DNA from: Bradyrhizobium ottawaense
GTDB taxonomy: Bacteria; Pseudomonadota; Alphaproteobacteria; Rhizobiales; Xanthobacteraceae
NCBI RefSeq assembly: GCF_002278135.3
Contig: NZ_CP029425.2
Location: 7,044,001-7,108,000, forward strand
Reading direction: 5' to 3'
DNA length: 64,000 nucleotides
The notes under the pieces are model-generated. The model ran no database searches, was not told the origin of the DNA, and saw nothing but the letters and a program-made list of their open reading frames with translations. Position numbers and translations under genes: made by a program. Shown here piece by piece: positions 40,152 through 49,467 of the stretch. The stretch's first letter is position 1, and every line of letters starts with the position of its first letter.

Positions 40152-41282
40152 AGTGGAAACGCGCATCTTTCATGCGGGCGATCCCAGCGCGGTCAGATCG
40201 AAGTACAAGGTTTCTGCGAGCCGCGGCTCAAGCCTGGTCCGAGCGCCTTGCCCAACACTGAAAGCCGCCAACACGATCGCGAAAAGCCGTAGGGTCGAGC
40301 GAGGGTGAGGCGGATCCGAGCGCGCTCCGCATCGTCCTGAGGCGGACGGTCAGTACTAGATCGCATCCGATTCGCGCTTCCAATCGACCTGCAGGATCAA
40401 CGTCGGGCAGGCCGGGCGAGCAAACGAGGCGTACGCCGATCTCGGCTATGGCCTGGCGCGACGCTTCAATCAAGCGTGCCGGACGAAGAGCACCTGATCG
40501 ATGGCGATCCGGCAAGCTCTCACTACCCTGAGGACCGCGCCAGGGTGCGCATTCGACTTGGTTAGGAGCGATAGGGCGATGAACTCTCAATATAGTATTT
40601 CTGCAAGGCCGCGCAATCTCCTTTCTCGCGCGCGTGTGGGCTGCGTCCTCATGGAGAATATTACGAAGATGATGTCCACGCTCGATTGGTTTTCGAAACA
40701 GACACTTTATCGATCCAGTGTGAATGGACTGGAACGCCAGGATGCGAATCCCATTTTCTGTAATCATGAGGCACAACCTTACACCCCGGCTCCTGCATAC
40801 ATGGCCTCCAGCTCGCAGCGTAGGAATGTTTTGTGACGGGATGATCGACGCCTCACCAGGCGACTTATGTGGAACCGAATCTGGAGGTCCATCGCATTGA
40901 TGCGACGCCAATGAAGACTCGCTGCATAGATATGCGATCTGGCCGATCAACAGCTGCAACGGCGTTATCAGAAACAAAACGCCTCAACCGATGAAGCAGA
41001 ATAGAAAGTACAGAAAATCGTTCCGAGCTCGCGTTTGCCATCAGCACGACGTCCAACTCGTTGTGAGTTAGTGACATGTATTTGGATCTGAACGAGACGC
41101 CGGCGAACCAAGGCGTCCCGACGCACTTTGCCGGGGGCGTGAAGTGCGCCGGGGCCACCCCAACATCATCAGTACATCCGTGATGATGCTTGCGGCAATG
41201 AGACAAGCAGCGTGGCGGAATTGAGGCTCATTGATTTTATGCTGGAAACCAAAAAAGTTTTTCGTGAGCTGCTACAAAAGAC
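40152..41282. other. Gene-poor stretch
   Basis: Several frames of 60-250 codons on both strands, none recognisable. No gene supported. Confidence 0.35.
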
Positions 41283-41313
41283 TTGAATCGCACGCAGCGT
41301 CACGTGCTGCAAT
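41283..41313 (+). promoter_or_regulatory. MerR-type promoter/operator, copy 6 (weak)
   Basis: TTGAAT, 19 bp, TGCAAT; spacer CGCACGCAGCGTCACGTGC shares the left half and centre with the other copies but lacks the GGTTGTAG right end. It points toward hemN, about 480 bases away. Confidence 0.35.
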
Positions 41314-41721
41314 CGCACATCGCACATCGCGCTCTGCTCTAGCAAGTCACTTATCTCCGTGACGCTCCGGCCTTGAACGGGAGGCATCCGTCGATTGCGG
41401 AGCAACCACGTCGGCCTTTCCTCGGAAGTCCAGCAACAAGCTCAGCTGCCCTGCTGAGGTTTTAAGATCCCTGTTTCCGTCGCAAAAAGGCAGCACGCCA
41501 GGGGGAATGCGGAAACGACGCTGCCCGATGAGCGATTGATACTGCGCACGGCTAGTCGCGGTACACCGCGCTAATTCGAGCGTCCTCGTAGAAATTCATA
41601 TGCCACCATAAACGTCCGAATAATTGCGGACGAGCGGCGCTCACTTCCAGGCATGAACCCCAACGCTGCGTTTGGCCGTGACGTCGAGAGCAGGCCAGAT
41701 CTCAGGAACCGTTAGACGCGT
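41314..41721. other. Intergenic stretch upstream of hemN
   Basis: No gene seen. Confidence 0.4.
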
Positions 41722-41735
41722 TTGACATAACGCAA
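41722..41735 (+). promoter_or_regulatory. FixK-type box upstream of hemN
   Basis: TTGACATAACGCAA fits the FixK2 consensus TTG(A/C)-N6-(T/G)CAA exactly, 58 bases before the hemN start. FixK2 activates hemN under low oxygen in B. japonicum. Confidence 0.65.
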
Positions 41736-41793
41736 AGACATAACAGTGGGCATCGGTCAGCTTTATGCCGCTCGACCATGAGAAAGTTAGGCT

Positions 41794-43131
41794 TTGCAGA
41801 CGTCTCTCCTGAACAAGTATTGCGACGCTCGCCTGCCTTGGTACACCATATACCCGACCGTGCCGGATTTCTCCGCGACCGTCGGTGCCAAGACTTGTGA
41901 GACATGGTTGAGGCGGCTGCCGCCCGACGATCCCGTGTCGCTATACATCCACGTTCCGTTCTGTCGTGCTATCTGTTGGTATTGCGGCTTCCCTACAAGC
42001 CTCACTCGCAGCGAGCGACCGATCCGCAAGTACTTGGCGACGCTGCATGCCGAGATACGTTTGGTCGCAGAGCAAGCGCCTCGCGCGCTGCCGGTAAGCG
42101 ACGTGCATTTCGGCGGCGGGACGCCGACTACTATTGCACCGGCCGATTTTCTCGCCTTGATGGCACTCCTGCGACGCTGCTTCGCGTTCAGCAAATCAGC
42201 TACCATCGCCATAGAAATCGACCCACGTGCGTTCACGGCCGAGATGGTTGAAACATTACAAGTGGCCGGCGTCAATCGCGCGAGCATCGGCGTGCAAAGC
42301 TTCGACGGGGTGGTTCAGAGGTCGGTCAACCGCGTCCAGAGCGAGGTGCAGACGGCGTCTGTCGTCGAAAGCCTTCGCCAGCATGGGATAAGCCGCATCA
42401 ATTTCGACCTCCTCTTCGGACTGCCGCATCAGACGGTGCGATCTTGCGTGGACTCTACACGGACGGCTCTGGCCATGCGGCCAGACCGGCTTGCAGTTTT
42501 CGGCTATGCTCACGTCCCCTCCTATATGAAACGTCAGCGCCAGATCGATGAGACGGCGCTGCCGGATAATCTCGCCCGCGCCGAGCAAGCCGCGGCTATC
42601 GCAGATACGCTGGTCTCGGCTGGCTACCGCCAGATCGGGCTCGACCATTTCGCCCTGCCCAACGACGAGCTCGCGCTGGCGCAGAAAGCCGGTCAGCTTC
42701 GCCGCAACTCCCTGGGCTATTCGGCTGATACCTGCAAAACCGTGATCGGCTTAGGTCCGTCAGCCATCGGCCGTCTGCGTGAGGGTTACGTTCAGAACGA
42801 GAGCGCAACCGCTTCCTATCACCAACACATTCAGGCTGGTCGTCCGGCAACCTCAAAAGGCTACTGCCTCTCCCCCGAAGATCGCCTCCGCGCCGCAATT
42901 ATCGAGCGTCTGATGTGCGATTTGCAGGCCGACGTACCAGCGATCTGTGCTGCTCACGGATTTGATCCAATTCCTCTTCTCAATTCGGCCGACCGGCTGG
43001 GAATGCTCGCCGAAGACGGGATAGTGGACATTGAAGAGGGATTCATTCGGGTCAAGCAGGAACACCGGTTTCTCGTTCGTGCTGTTGCTGCCGCATTCGA
43101 CACCTATCTCGACCGTATCCCTATTAACTAA
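41794..43131 (+). CDS. hemN: HemN, oxygen-independent coproporphyrinogen III oxidase (radical SAM)
   Basis: A 445-residue radical SAM enzyme that converts coproporphyrinogen III to protoporphyrinogen IX without oxygen, giving haem in microaerobic nodules. The iron-sulfur motif is 'VPFCRAICWYCGFPT', which gives CxxxCxxC. Also seen: 'HFGGGTPTTI', 'EIDPRAF', 'RASIGVQSFD' and 'RINFDLLFGLPHQT', and the C-terminal HemN domain with 'RLRAAIIERLMCDLQ'. E. coli HemN has CxxxCxxCxC; here the fourth Cys is Phe, and 'PRYTSYPTA' is 'PWYTIYPTV', so activity may be reduced. It starts at TTG. A FixK-type box lies upstream. Confidence 0.9.
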   Translation: MQTSLLNKYCDARLPWYTIYPTVPDFSATVGAKTCETWLRRLPPDDPVSLYIHVPFCRAICWYCGFPTSLTRSERPIRKYLATLHAEIRLVAEQAPRALPVSDVHFGGGTPTTIAPADFLALMALLRRCFAFSKSATIAIEIDPRAFTAEMVETLQVAGVNRASIGVQSFDGVVQRSVNRVQSEVQTASVVESLRQHGISRINFDLLFGLPHQTVRSCVDSTRTALAMRPDRLAVFGYAHVPSYMKRQRQIDETALPDNLARAEQAAAIADTLVSAGYRQIGLDHFALPNDELALAQKAGQLRRNSLGYSADTCKTVIGLGPSAIGRLREGYVQNESATASYHQHIQAGRPATSKGYCLSPEDRLRAAIIERLMCDLQADVPAICAAHGFDPIPLLNSADRLGMLAEDGIVDIEEGFIRVKQEHRFLVRAVAAAFDTYLDRIPIN

Positions 43132-43539
43132 GCCGCGCATGTGAGCAGATCTCAAACATTTAAGCTCTTCGCGACGGAATGATCTGAAGAGGCACCTCCG
43201 GCAGACAGGCCAGATTTCGAGGATGCAGCGGCGGTGTCATGACAACGATCTTTCAGATATGGCCTCAAACCGGGAGGGCTGACTAAAGGGAAGCTGATTT
43301 GAAGGAGAAGCGCAGCGGATTCCGCCGTTCAGGGCCACGGCTCGATCATGCCGAAAGGGCTCTGCCCCACCTCCCCTTGACTGCTCTTGATGATGGTGAC
43401 GGCCTCAGCGACGTGCCGCTGGAGACGCCGGCGCCCGCACCAGCTTCGGGAAATTTACGGCTGGAGGCAGCTTTGCGAAGCTACGGTCCACCTCCTCGAG
43501 CACAGTTGGACACTCGACGACGCCTGCAGCGTCCCAGAC
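43132..43539. other. Intergenic stretch
   Basis: No gene seen between hemN and the convergent membrane-anchored protein. Confidence 0.4.
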
Positions 43540-44058
43540 TCAAGGCTCGGCTGTCTTCGGTCCGGCGATCACTGGCGCGCCTCCGACGGAAACAGGTCCC
43601 TGTGGTTTGGACCGCCCGAAGCGTTTCCTGGCGGCGCTCGAAACAGCCCGGGCTGGCGACAAAGGAGGCTCGGAAGCAGCAGAAGGGACAGGTGTTGAAC
43701 TCTGCAGCGCATCGATCCGCGAAGTCAGTATGGTGATCTGATCCAGGACCCCTTTGAGGACATCCCGCTGGGCATCGATCCGGCGGTTGAGTTCTGCGAT
43801 CTCATCACCATTTTTCTGCTGTGCCCACTTTATCTCGGACAAGGATGCCCTGTCCTCCGGTGGCAGGCTCATCGTTGAAGCGACTTCGCTGCTTTCCGGC
43901 GTCTCGACAGGCTCTTCAAGGTTAGCCCAAAGCCAGGCGCTAGCAGCACACGAGCCGACGAGGATAAGCGGGAGCACCAAAACCGGGAGAATCCGTCTTG
44001 ACGGCCCGTGCAAGAGCGGCCGCAAGTCTGAAGCGGCCGCTTGATCAATCAAGTCCAT
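43540..44058 (-). CDS. Membrane-anchored coiled-coil hypothetical protein
   Basis: A 172-residue protein with one membrane segment ('ILPVLVLPLILVGSCAASAW', about residues 23-46), a coiled coil (about 75-115, 'KNGDEIAELNRRIDAQRDVL') and a Pro/Ala/Ser-rich tail. This layout, short cytoplasmic head, one anchor and periplasmic coil, is common in Bradyrhizobium proteins of unknown role. Confidence 0.6.
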   Translation of the reverse strand: MDLIDQAAASDLRPLLHGPSRRILPVLVLPLILVGSCAASAWLWANLEEPVETPESSEVASTMSLPPEDRASLSEIKWAQQKNGDEIAELNRRIDAQRDVLKGVLDQITILTSRIDALQSSTPVPSAASEPPLSPARAVSSAARKRFGRSKPQGPVSVGGAPVIAGPKTAEP

Positions 44059-45170
44059 TGTCCCTCGCTCAAGATCTCGTTCCAGCAGGCTTATTTTGTC
44101 GACGCGATAGCTCGCGATGCTCCCGCGTTCCAGGAGCTGCCAGCGTCGACAATAATCAATCTTGGTGAGCTTCCCGATCGGCTGCGCCTACTCCTATGAA
44201 ACGCTCCTTCTTGAGCAACGCGACAATTTGCGCGCGTTCTCAATGATAGCGCCACCAGCGAGCAATGGTTCTCGTCGTAGTCGGCGATGGCGCAGCATTC
44301 TCTCATCATTCAGAAGAACCTTGCAGATTTTTTACCGTGCCCCGGCACGAATGCAAACCGTCCACTGATTCCTGCAAGTGTTCGATGGAGCCCCGCCTCA
44401 CGCATTGCCCAGACCAGCAACCTCGTCTGGGACGCGCCACGTAAGCGCCACGGCTGATCGGCCGAGCCGCAATGGCGCGATTGGACCGGCAAACATTGCA
44501 CCTGATCAACTACCAGTTCCGGCAGGTTGTTCGAGATGACGGGCACGTGGCAAGCGTAACCAACGAACGCCGCGCACATCAAGGTTTTGGATGCAAGACA
44601 GGTTTTGCCGCGCCGACGGCAGAAAGCAACTGCTCGCCGATATCCGCCAAAGCTGCTCGATGGCTGATTCCTCCGGTCCCCTGGGCTATCACGTTGGATG
44701 TTGTGGTGTGGTTGCCGCGCGCGCAAATCCAAAAGCTCTTCGGCCTTCAAGCCCGCCGATCGTCTCGTGTTTCGGTGACAACGATACCAATGAAACGCTT
44801 CGTGAAGCCAAGCCTCTTGCACGGCTAGCCTTGCTTTCGGGTGGCTGCCGTTTGGTCCAGAAAGCCGCCTTCGATGCAGATGCGCACCACCGCCAGACTC
44901 GCCTGACGCACAGTGAGCAAGGTGGACATTCGCAACGCTTTGGCGGCCAGGACAGAACGCTCCGCGCGCTCGTGAGCATTTGCCGAGCCAGCGCTCTCCG
45001 CTGGCTCTGGGCGCACCGGCGTCACGCACAACCAAAGTTTCGGACCAGATCATCCTCGCGCCGCGAGCTGAGAGGTTCAGGAAGCCTGAGTGGCTCTGTT
45101 CGGATAGATCGAGTTCTGGCTCGTCCCCCTCCCCCACGGACGCGAAACGACAGCCGCGATGCCGCTTGCT
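44059..45170. other. Gene-poor stretch of 1.1 kb
   Basis: Long frames are open on both strands because the DNA is GC-rich, but none shows a start, motif or family. Nothing supported. Confidence 0.35.
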
Positions 45171-45256
45171 CGTCATTGCGAGGAGCGCTGGCGACGAAGC
45201 GATCCAGACTGCCACTGCGGGGGGGTCTGGATTGCTTGGCTGCGCTTGCAATGACG
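45171..45256. repeat. Palindromic REP-like element
   Basis: An 86-base imperfect palindrome. It opens CGTCATTGCGAGGAGC...GCGACGAAGCGATCC and closes GGATTGCTTGGCTGCGCTTGCAATGACG. Elements with this sequence are dispersed through Bradyrhizobium genomes between genes. Only one full copy is seen in this window. Confidence 0.7.
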
Positions 45257-45335
45257 ATGTGGAAGCAGGCGCGTGCCACACGCCGCCGCGAGCTCACTTC
45301 GGGCCAATCAGGCCGCATATTCATGGCCGGCAGAC

Positions 45336-46115
45336 ATGGACCCGAACTACGCCATGCGTGATTGCCTTCTTGCGACGACCTCGCCCCGGACATACTCGGC
45401 TACGGCAGCACTTTCTTTCAATTTAAGACCAAGGGGCAAGCAATCTGGGCTTGCTATCGCACTTTCGCTAGCGGCTTGTCTGGTCGGCAATCCCGTACTG
45501 GCACAAACCGCGAGCGGACTTGATCCTAGTAACCACCCTGTGGATCAGGCCAGCAAAAGAGGAAAGACTTCCGACCGGGCCGCAAAGCTCCCGATCGACC
45601 TGATCTGTCAGGCAATCCGCCCTCCTGCCCCGGCGCGAGCAGCAGGTCCCGGAGTGCCTTTGGAGAAGCGCGGCAATGCGGACAGGGCTGCTCAGACGAG
45701 ACCGCAAAAAACGATCGATCCCTTCCAAAGGTACGACAATCTGCGTGAAAAAGGGTTGTGGTTCCCCATCCCTGGTCCTGCAGATACGATTGATCAGGAC
45801 AAGGGGGGCGTTAGATCTGCGCTGGCGGACGTCGGCATCGGCTATATCGGGTGGACACATAACTCCTTTGCAAGCAACCAGCTACCGCATGCAGCCAGAA
45901 GCACTATCGCAAACCAGCTCTATATGGGCCAGAATCCGACTTTCGCGTCGGCGAACTTCATGATCGTCACCTACGATCTGAGCCGGTTTGGCATTGCCGA
46001 CGGACAGATTGTCGTAGGGGCCGAGCAGCAATACTGGACGTGGGATCGCCCAGGGCCAGATCGGGTGGGACTCAATACGCTCGCCTACTACCAGACTTTC
46101 TTCAACAGGACACTA
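45336..46115 (+). pseudogene. OprB-type carbohydrate porin, 5' part, interrupted by an IS630-type element
   Basis: Signal peptide ('QSGLAIALSLAACLVG', 'NPVLAQ') then the OprB barrel start ('DNLREKGLWF') and strands 'DVGIGYIGWTHNSFASNQ', 'GQIVVGAEQQYWTW'. The frame runs to 'YYQTFFNRTL' where the insertion begins. Removing the element and one TA copy joins 'NRTL' to 'ELKLGYLRNQ' in frame. The start is uncertain: ATG 45336 or 45354; an earlier in-frame codon exists at 45273. Confidence 0.8.
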
Positions 46116-47233
46116 GTACCCGGAATCAGAGCTGAGTGATACGGCGGCCTTTGAAACGGCGTTGACGGACCTTTTTCTTGGTCCAGACGAAGGGCTCGGC
46201 TCTGTCGTTGTATGCGTTGACGTAGGCATCGATGTGTTCCTGAAGCTGCTTGAGGCTCGTGAAGGAGGTGCCGCTGAGCGACTGCCCCTGCAAGATGGAA
46301 AACCATACTTCGACCTGATTGAGCCATGACGCACTTGTCGGCGTGAAATGAAATTGCACGTTGGGGTGGGCCTTGAGCCAGTCCTCGTTCTTTTTATGGG
46401 TGTTGAGGTTGTCGAGGATGACGTGAAGCTTGCGGTTCGGAAAAGTCGCGGTGACGCTGTTCATGAAATCGAGAAACTCGACGCGGCGCCGGCGTTTTGA
46501 ATGGGTCGCGATGATCTTTCCGGTGGCGACTTCGAGCGCCGCAAACAATGTTGTGGTGCCATGCCGCTTGTAATCGTGGCTTTGGCCGGTTAAGGCGCGG
46601 CCATTGGGCAACTTCAGATAACCCTGCGCTCGCTCCAAAGCCTGGATCGAGGGCTTCTCGTCCACGCACAGCACAATGGCCTTCGCCGGCGGCGCGACAT
46701 AGAGGCCGACAACATCGGCGGCTTTGGCCGTAAAGTTCGGGTCGTTGCTCTCGCACCAGGACTTGCGAGCCACCAGGTCAATCTTGTGGCTGCGCAGGAA
46801 CCGCCAGACATATTGGACATCGACATCGCCCAGCGCCTCGGCCAGCAGGGGGCCGGTCCAGCGCGCAAACCCTTGCGGTGGCGGCTTATCCAGCAGCTTC
46901 AGAATCCGCTTGTCGGTCGTCTTCGTATAGATCGGCTGCTTGCCAGGCCGCGGCTTGTCTTGCAGCCCTTCAAGGCCATGGTCGGCATAGCGATGCCGCC
47001 AAAGGCTGACAATCCGCGGCTGGACCCCAACTTCCTTGGCGATCGACCGGGTGCTGCGCCCATCCGCCGCCAACAGAACTATCCGCGCCCGCTTCAAATC
47101 GCGCTGCAACGTCACCGGTGAGCGACAGCACGCCTCAAGCACCTTGCGATCTTTCCTCGAAAGGTGGACTTCTCTTGCTTCGGGTATCATCCCGACCTTG
47201 AATCACGACTCACGTTCCAAGAAAAGTGGGTAC
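46116..47233 (-). mobile_element. IS630-type insertion sequence in oprB
   Basis: An 1118-base element bounded by GTACCC at 46116 and GGGTAC ending at 47233, flanked by TA at 46114-46115 and 47234-47235. IS630/Tc1 elements always duplicate TA. The ends beyond the six terminal bases are only weakly inverted. Confidence 0.8.
46126..47190 (-). CDS. IS630-family transposase
   Basis: A 354-residue transposase. N-terminal HTH ('STRSIAKEVGVQPRIVSLWR'), a winged-helix part ('WTGPLLAEALG') and the DDE catalytic domain with Asp in 'VLCVDEKPSIQA', Asp in 'VILDNLNTH' and Glu in 'SWLNQVEVWF'. All catalytic residues are present and the frame is intact, so it may be active. Confidence 0.93.
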   Translation of the reverse strand: MIPEAREVHLSRKDRKVLEACCRSPVTLQRDLKRARIVLLAADGRSTRSIAKEVGVQPRIVSLWRHRYADHGLEGLQDKPRPGKQPIYTKTTDKRILKLLDKPPPQGFARWTGPLLAEALGDVDVQYVWRFLRSHKIDLVARKSWCESNDPNFTAKAADVVGLYVAPPAKAIVLCVDEKPSIQALERAQGYLKLPNGRALTGQSHDYKRHGTTTLFAALEVATGKIIATHSKRRRRVEFLDFMNSVTATFPNRKLHVILDNLNTHKKNEDWLKAHPNVQFHFTPTSASWLNQVEVWFSILQGQSLSGTSFTSLKQLQEHIDAYVNAYNDRAEPFVWTKKKVRQRRFKGRRITQL

Positions 47234-47235
47234 TA

Positions 47236-48063
47236 GAACTCAAACTTGGCTACCTCAGAAACCAGAATGAATTCACCGGCACATTGTTCGGAGGAATCAC
47301 AGGATCGAACATGTCTGCCTTGTTCCAGGCTGGGATGAGCACCAATGCCGCGCCCACGCCAGCGGCCAACTTGAAGTACAATTTTGACGCTCGCTTGTAC
47401 AACAAGGTCTCCGTCCAGCGCTCAATCAGTCCAGATGGTGCCTATGCCCATATAACCGAGAATCCCACCGGCTTGAAATGGAGCACGGCCAATGCAGGCA
47501 TCCTTCTTGTCGAAGAAGCCGGCTACAAGAGCAAGGCTGCTCCCGGCGTACCCGACACGTGGCTGCGGGCGGGCGTTGGTTTGAACAGGAGCCGCTACAC
47601 GAATTTGGCGGATCCCAAGCAACAAAGGGAGAGCGGAAATAATTTTCACTACATCGCTGCGGACAGGCAGCTCTGGCAGAGTGACGCCCTTGGGTCGCCG
47701 TCTCGCGGCATCTACGGCGGCTTCTCCGTCATGGGAGCTCCACCTGAGCGCAACAGGATCAGCCGGTATTACGAGCTTCGTCTTTATGCAAAGGGACCTT
47801 TTGATAGCCGGCCCAGTGATCTGATTGCTCTCGTGGCGACCAACACGGCCTGGAGTAAGCTTGCAGTGGATGCTGCTCTGGCAAAAGGCCAGCTTGCGCA
47901 CCGCGATAGCACAGCAGTCACGGGAACATACATCGCGCATCTCGCTCCGGGGATATATGCAAGCGTCGGACTGTCATACATTCATTACCCGACAATCATC
48001 ACACACACGCCCCAAACGGAACACGCGCTCAATCTGTTGATATCTACGTTGATATTCTTCTGA
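47236..48063 (+). pseudogene. OprB-type carbohydrate porin, 3' part
   Basis: Continues from the 5' part in frame: 'ELKLGYLRNQNEFTGT', 'TWLRAGVGLNRSRY', 'SRGIYGGFSVMGA', 'GLSYIHYPTI', ending in the C-terminal strand 'LLISTLIFF' with terminal Phe, as outer-membrane proteins do. Intact length would be about 535 residues. Confidence 0.8.
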
Positions 48064-48389
48064 TCATCGCAAGCGCCGTTCTGCTCCGACGTTATCGTGA
48101 CGCATGGGACCGAACCCTACCACGGCAAGTCGGCTAAGCGTGACAGAAACGAGAGCGCGACCTTCGACCGAGCAACGAGCACCACTTTATCGGCATGGGG
48201 AAGGACCTGGACGATCGTAAGCTCGGGGGAAACCAGCGAGCGGAAGGCATGGAGCAAGGGCGAATCGCGGGCATCGATTGCGATTCTGATCTTATGACCT
48301 TATTCGCGCCCGTGAATTCCGCAACCTTCACCAAAGAACCCAATTGCATGAGACGAGGCGGTCTCGCGGGCGCCGGCATCACCGCGTTG
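48064..48389. other. Intergenic stretch
   Basis: No gene seen. Confidence 0.4.
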
Positions 48390-48575
48390 ATGAGCCGCGA
48401 GGCCGTTTGCTACGACAATGCCCCGATGGAGAGCTTCCTCCATACACTGGTTCGTCATCGCAACCATAACCGCGCCGACGCCCAGCGCATTATCTTTGCT
48501 TTCATCGAGGGCTTCTACGAGCCGAACCCGGCTCCATTCCGCAATCGATATATCGCCCGATCGAGATGGAGCTAA
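48390..48575 (+). pseudogene. IS3-family transposase remnant
   Basis: About 60 codons: 'SREAVCYDNAPMESFLHTL' and 'RIIFAFIEGFYEPNPAPFRN' match the last part of IS3-type OrfB (the catalytic Glu is in 'MESF'). The rest of the element is missing. Confidence 0.7.
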
Positions 48576-48582
48576 AAGCCGC

Positions 48583-49467
48583 TTAAACCCCTCCACTCTT
48601 TCGGGGAAGATCAGACTGCCCTAAATTTAGAGCCGAGTCATCTGGATCGACGGATACTGGCGACGGTATGGATTGATCATCGAGCAATCGCCAAAGCTCC
48701 CCTGGAGAGAATTGCTCTAGATCGAAACTAAGCCCTTCTGGACCGGCGGAGAACGACGGGGCAGGGTGTTGGCGCAAGTCATCCTGCAAGTCCTTTTCTA
48801 GTCGCTGAAGCTCCTCTGAGGGGACGGAGACGGGGGACGGCATGGATTGATTATCAAGCAATCGCCGAAGCTCCCCTGGAGAGAATTGCTTTAGATCGAA
48901 ACTAAACTCTTCTGGATCGGCGGAGAACGACGCGGCAGGGTGTCGGTGCAACTCGCCCTGTAAGTCCTTTTCCAGTCGCTGAAGCTTGTCCGAAGGGACG
49001 GAGGCTGGTGACGGAATGGGTTGATGATCAAGATGATCCAGCACTTGCAAAAGCTCCCACTGATGAAGCTGCTCGGGATTGATCGCGACGTGCCCTTGGA
49101 CGAAAGCCGACGGGGCGGGTTGATCCTCCTGCCCGTCCCGAAGCTCCTCTCGCCGACTGCTAGCTTCGTACGAGGCCCTGTGCTGTGCAGCGGCGTCGCC
49201 GATGAGCGTCGGTTCCATCAGTGCCGCGCTTTCGGGATGGATGGGGGCCACGTTCGGGGGGCGGGCGCGACCGCTCCGTTGGCGTACGATGACTTCGCCC
49301 GTCGACCGAAAGGTGCGGAGATGGTCTAATGCTACAAGGAGGATTTTGGGATTTCCCTTTCCGACGAACTCGTATACGTCACCGCCATTGCTCAGCGACT
49401 TATTGTCCTGCCGAGCAACAATGCTCGGTCTGCGTTTTGCGAAGAGCCAACGGCTAAAGCTAAGAAG
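48583..49467 (-). pseudogene. Type III effector 2, 3' part with tandem 60-residue repeats
   Basis: The minus frame is open from the IS5-type element boundary to the stop at 48583. It begins with an integrase-like helical unit ('SRWLFAKRRPSIVARQDNKS', 'KILLVALDHLRTF') and then has two or three copies of a unit of about 60 residues: 'PSPVSVPSEELQRLEKDLQ', 'HPAPSFSAGPEGLSFDLEQF', 'SPGELWRLLDDQ'. The units are acidic and Leu/Pro-rich. It ends 'LPRKSGGV'. No protease or other enzyme domain is seen. It belongs to the tts-box-controlled locus starting at 51543. Confidence 0.65.

Noticed and set aside
40228..40977. A 249-codon minus-strand gene
   Set aside because: No recognisable domain, start signal or conserved block; treated as a chance frame in GC-rich DNA.
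44310..45281. A 323-codon minus-strand gene
   Set aside because: Composition is that of random GC-rich frame; it includes the REP-like repeat and shows no family motif or start signal.
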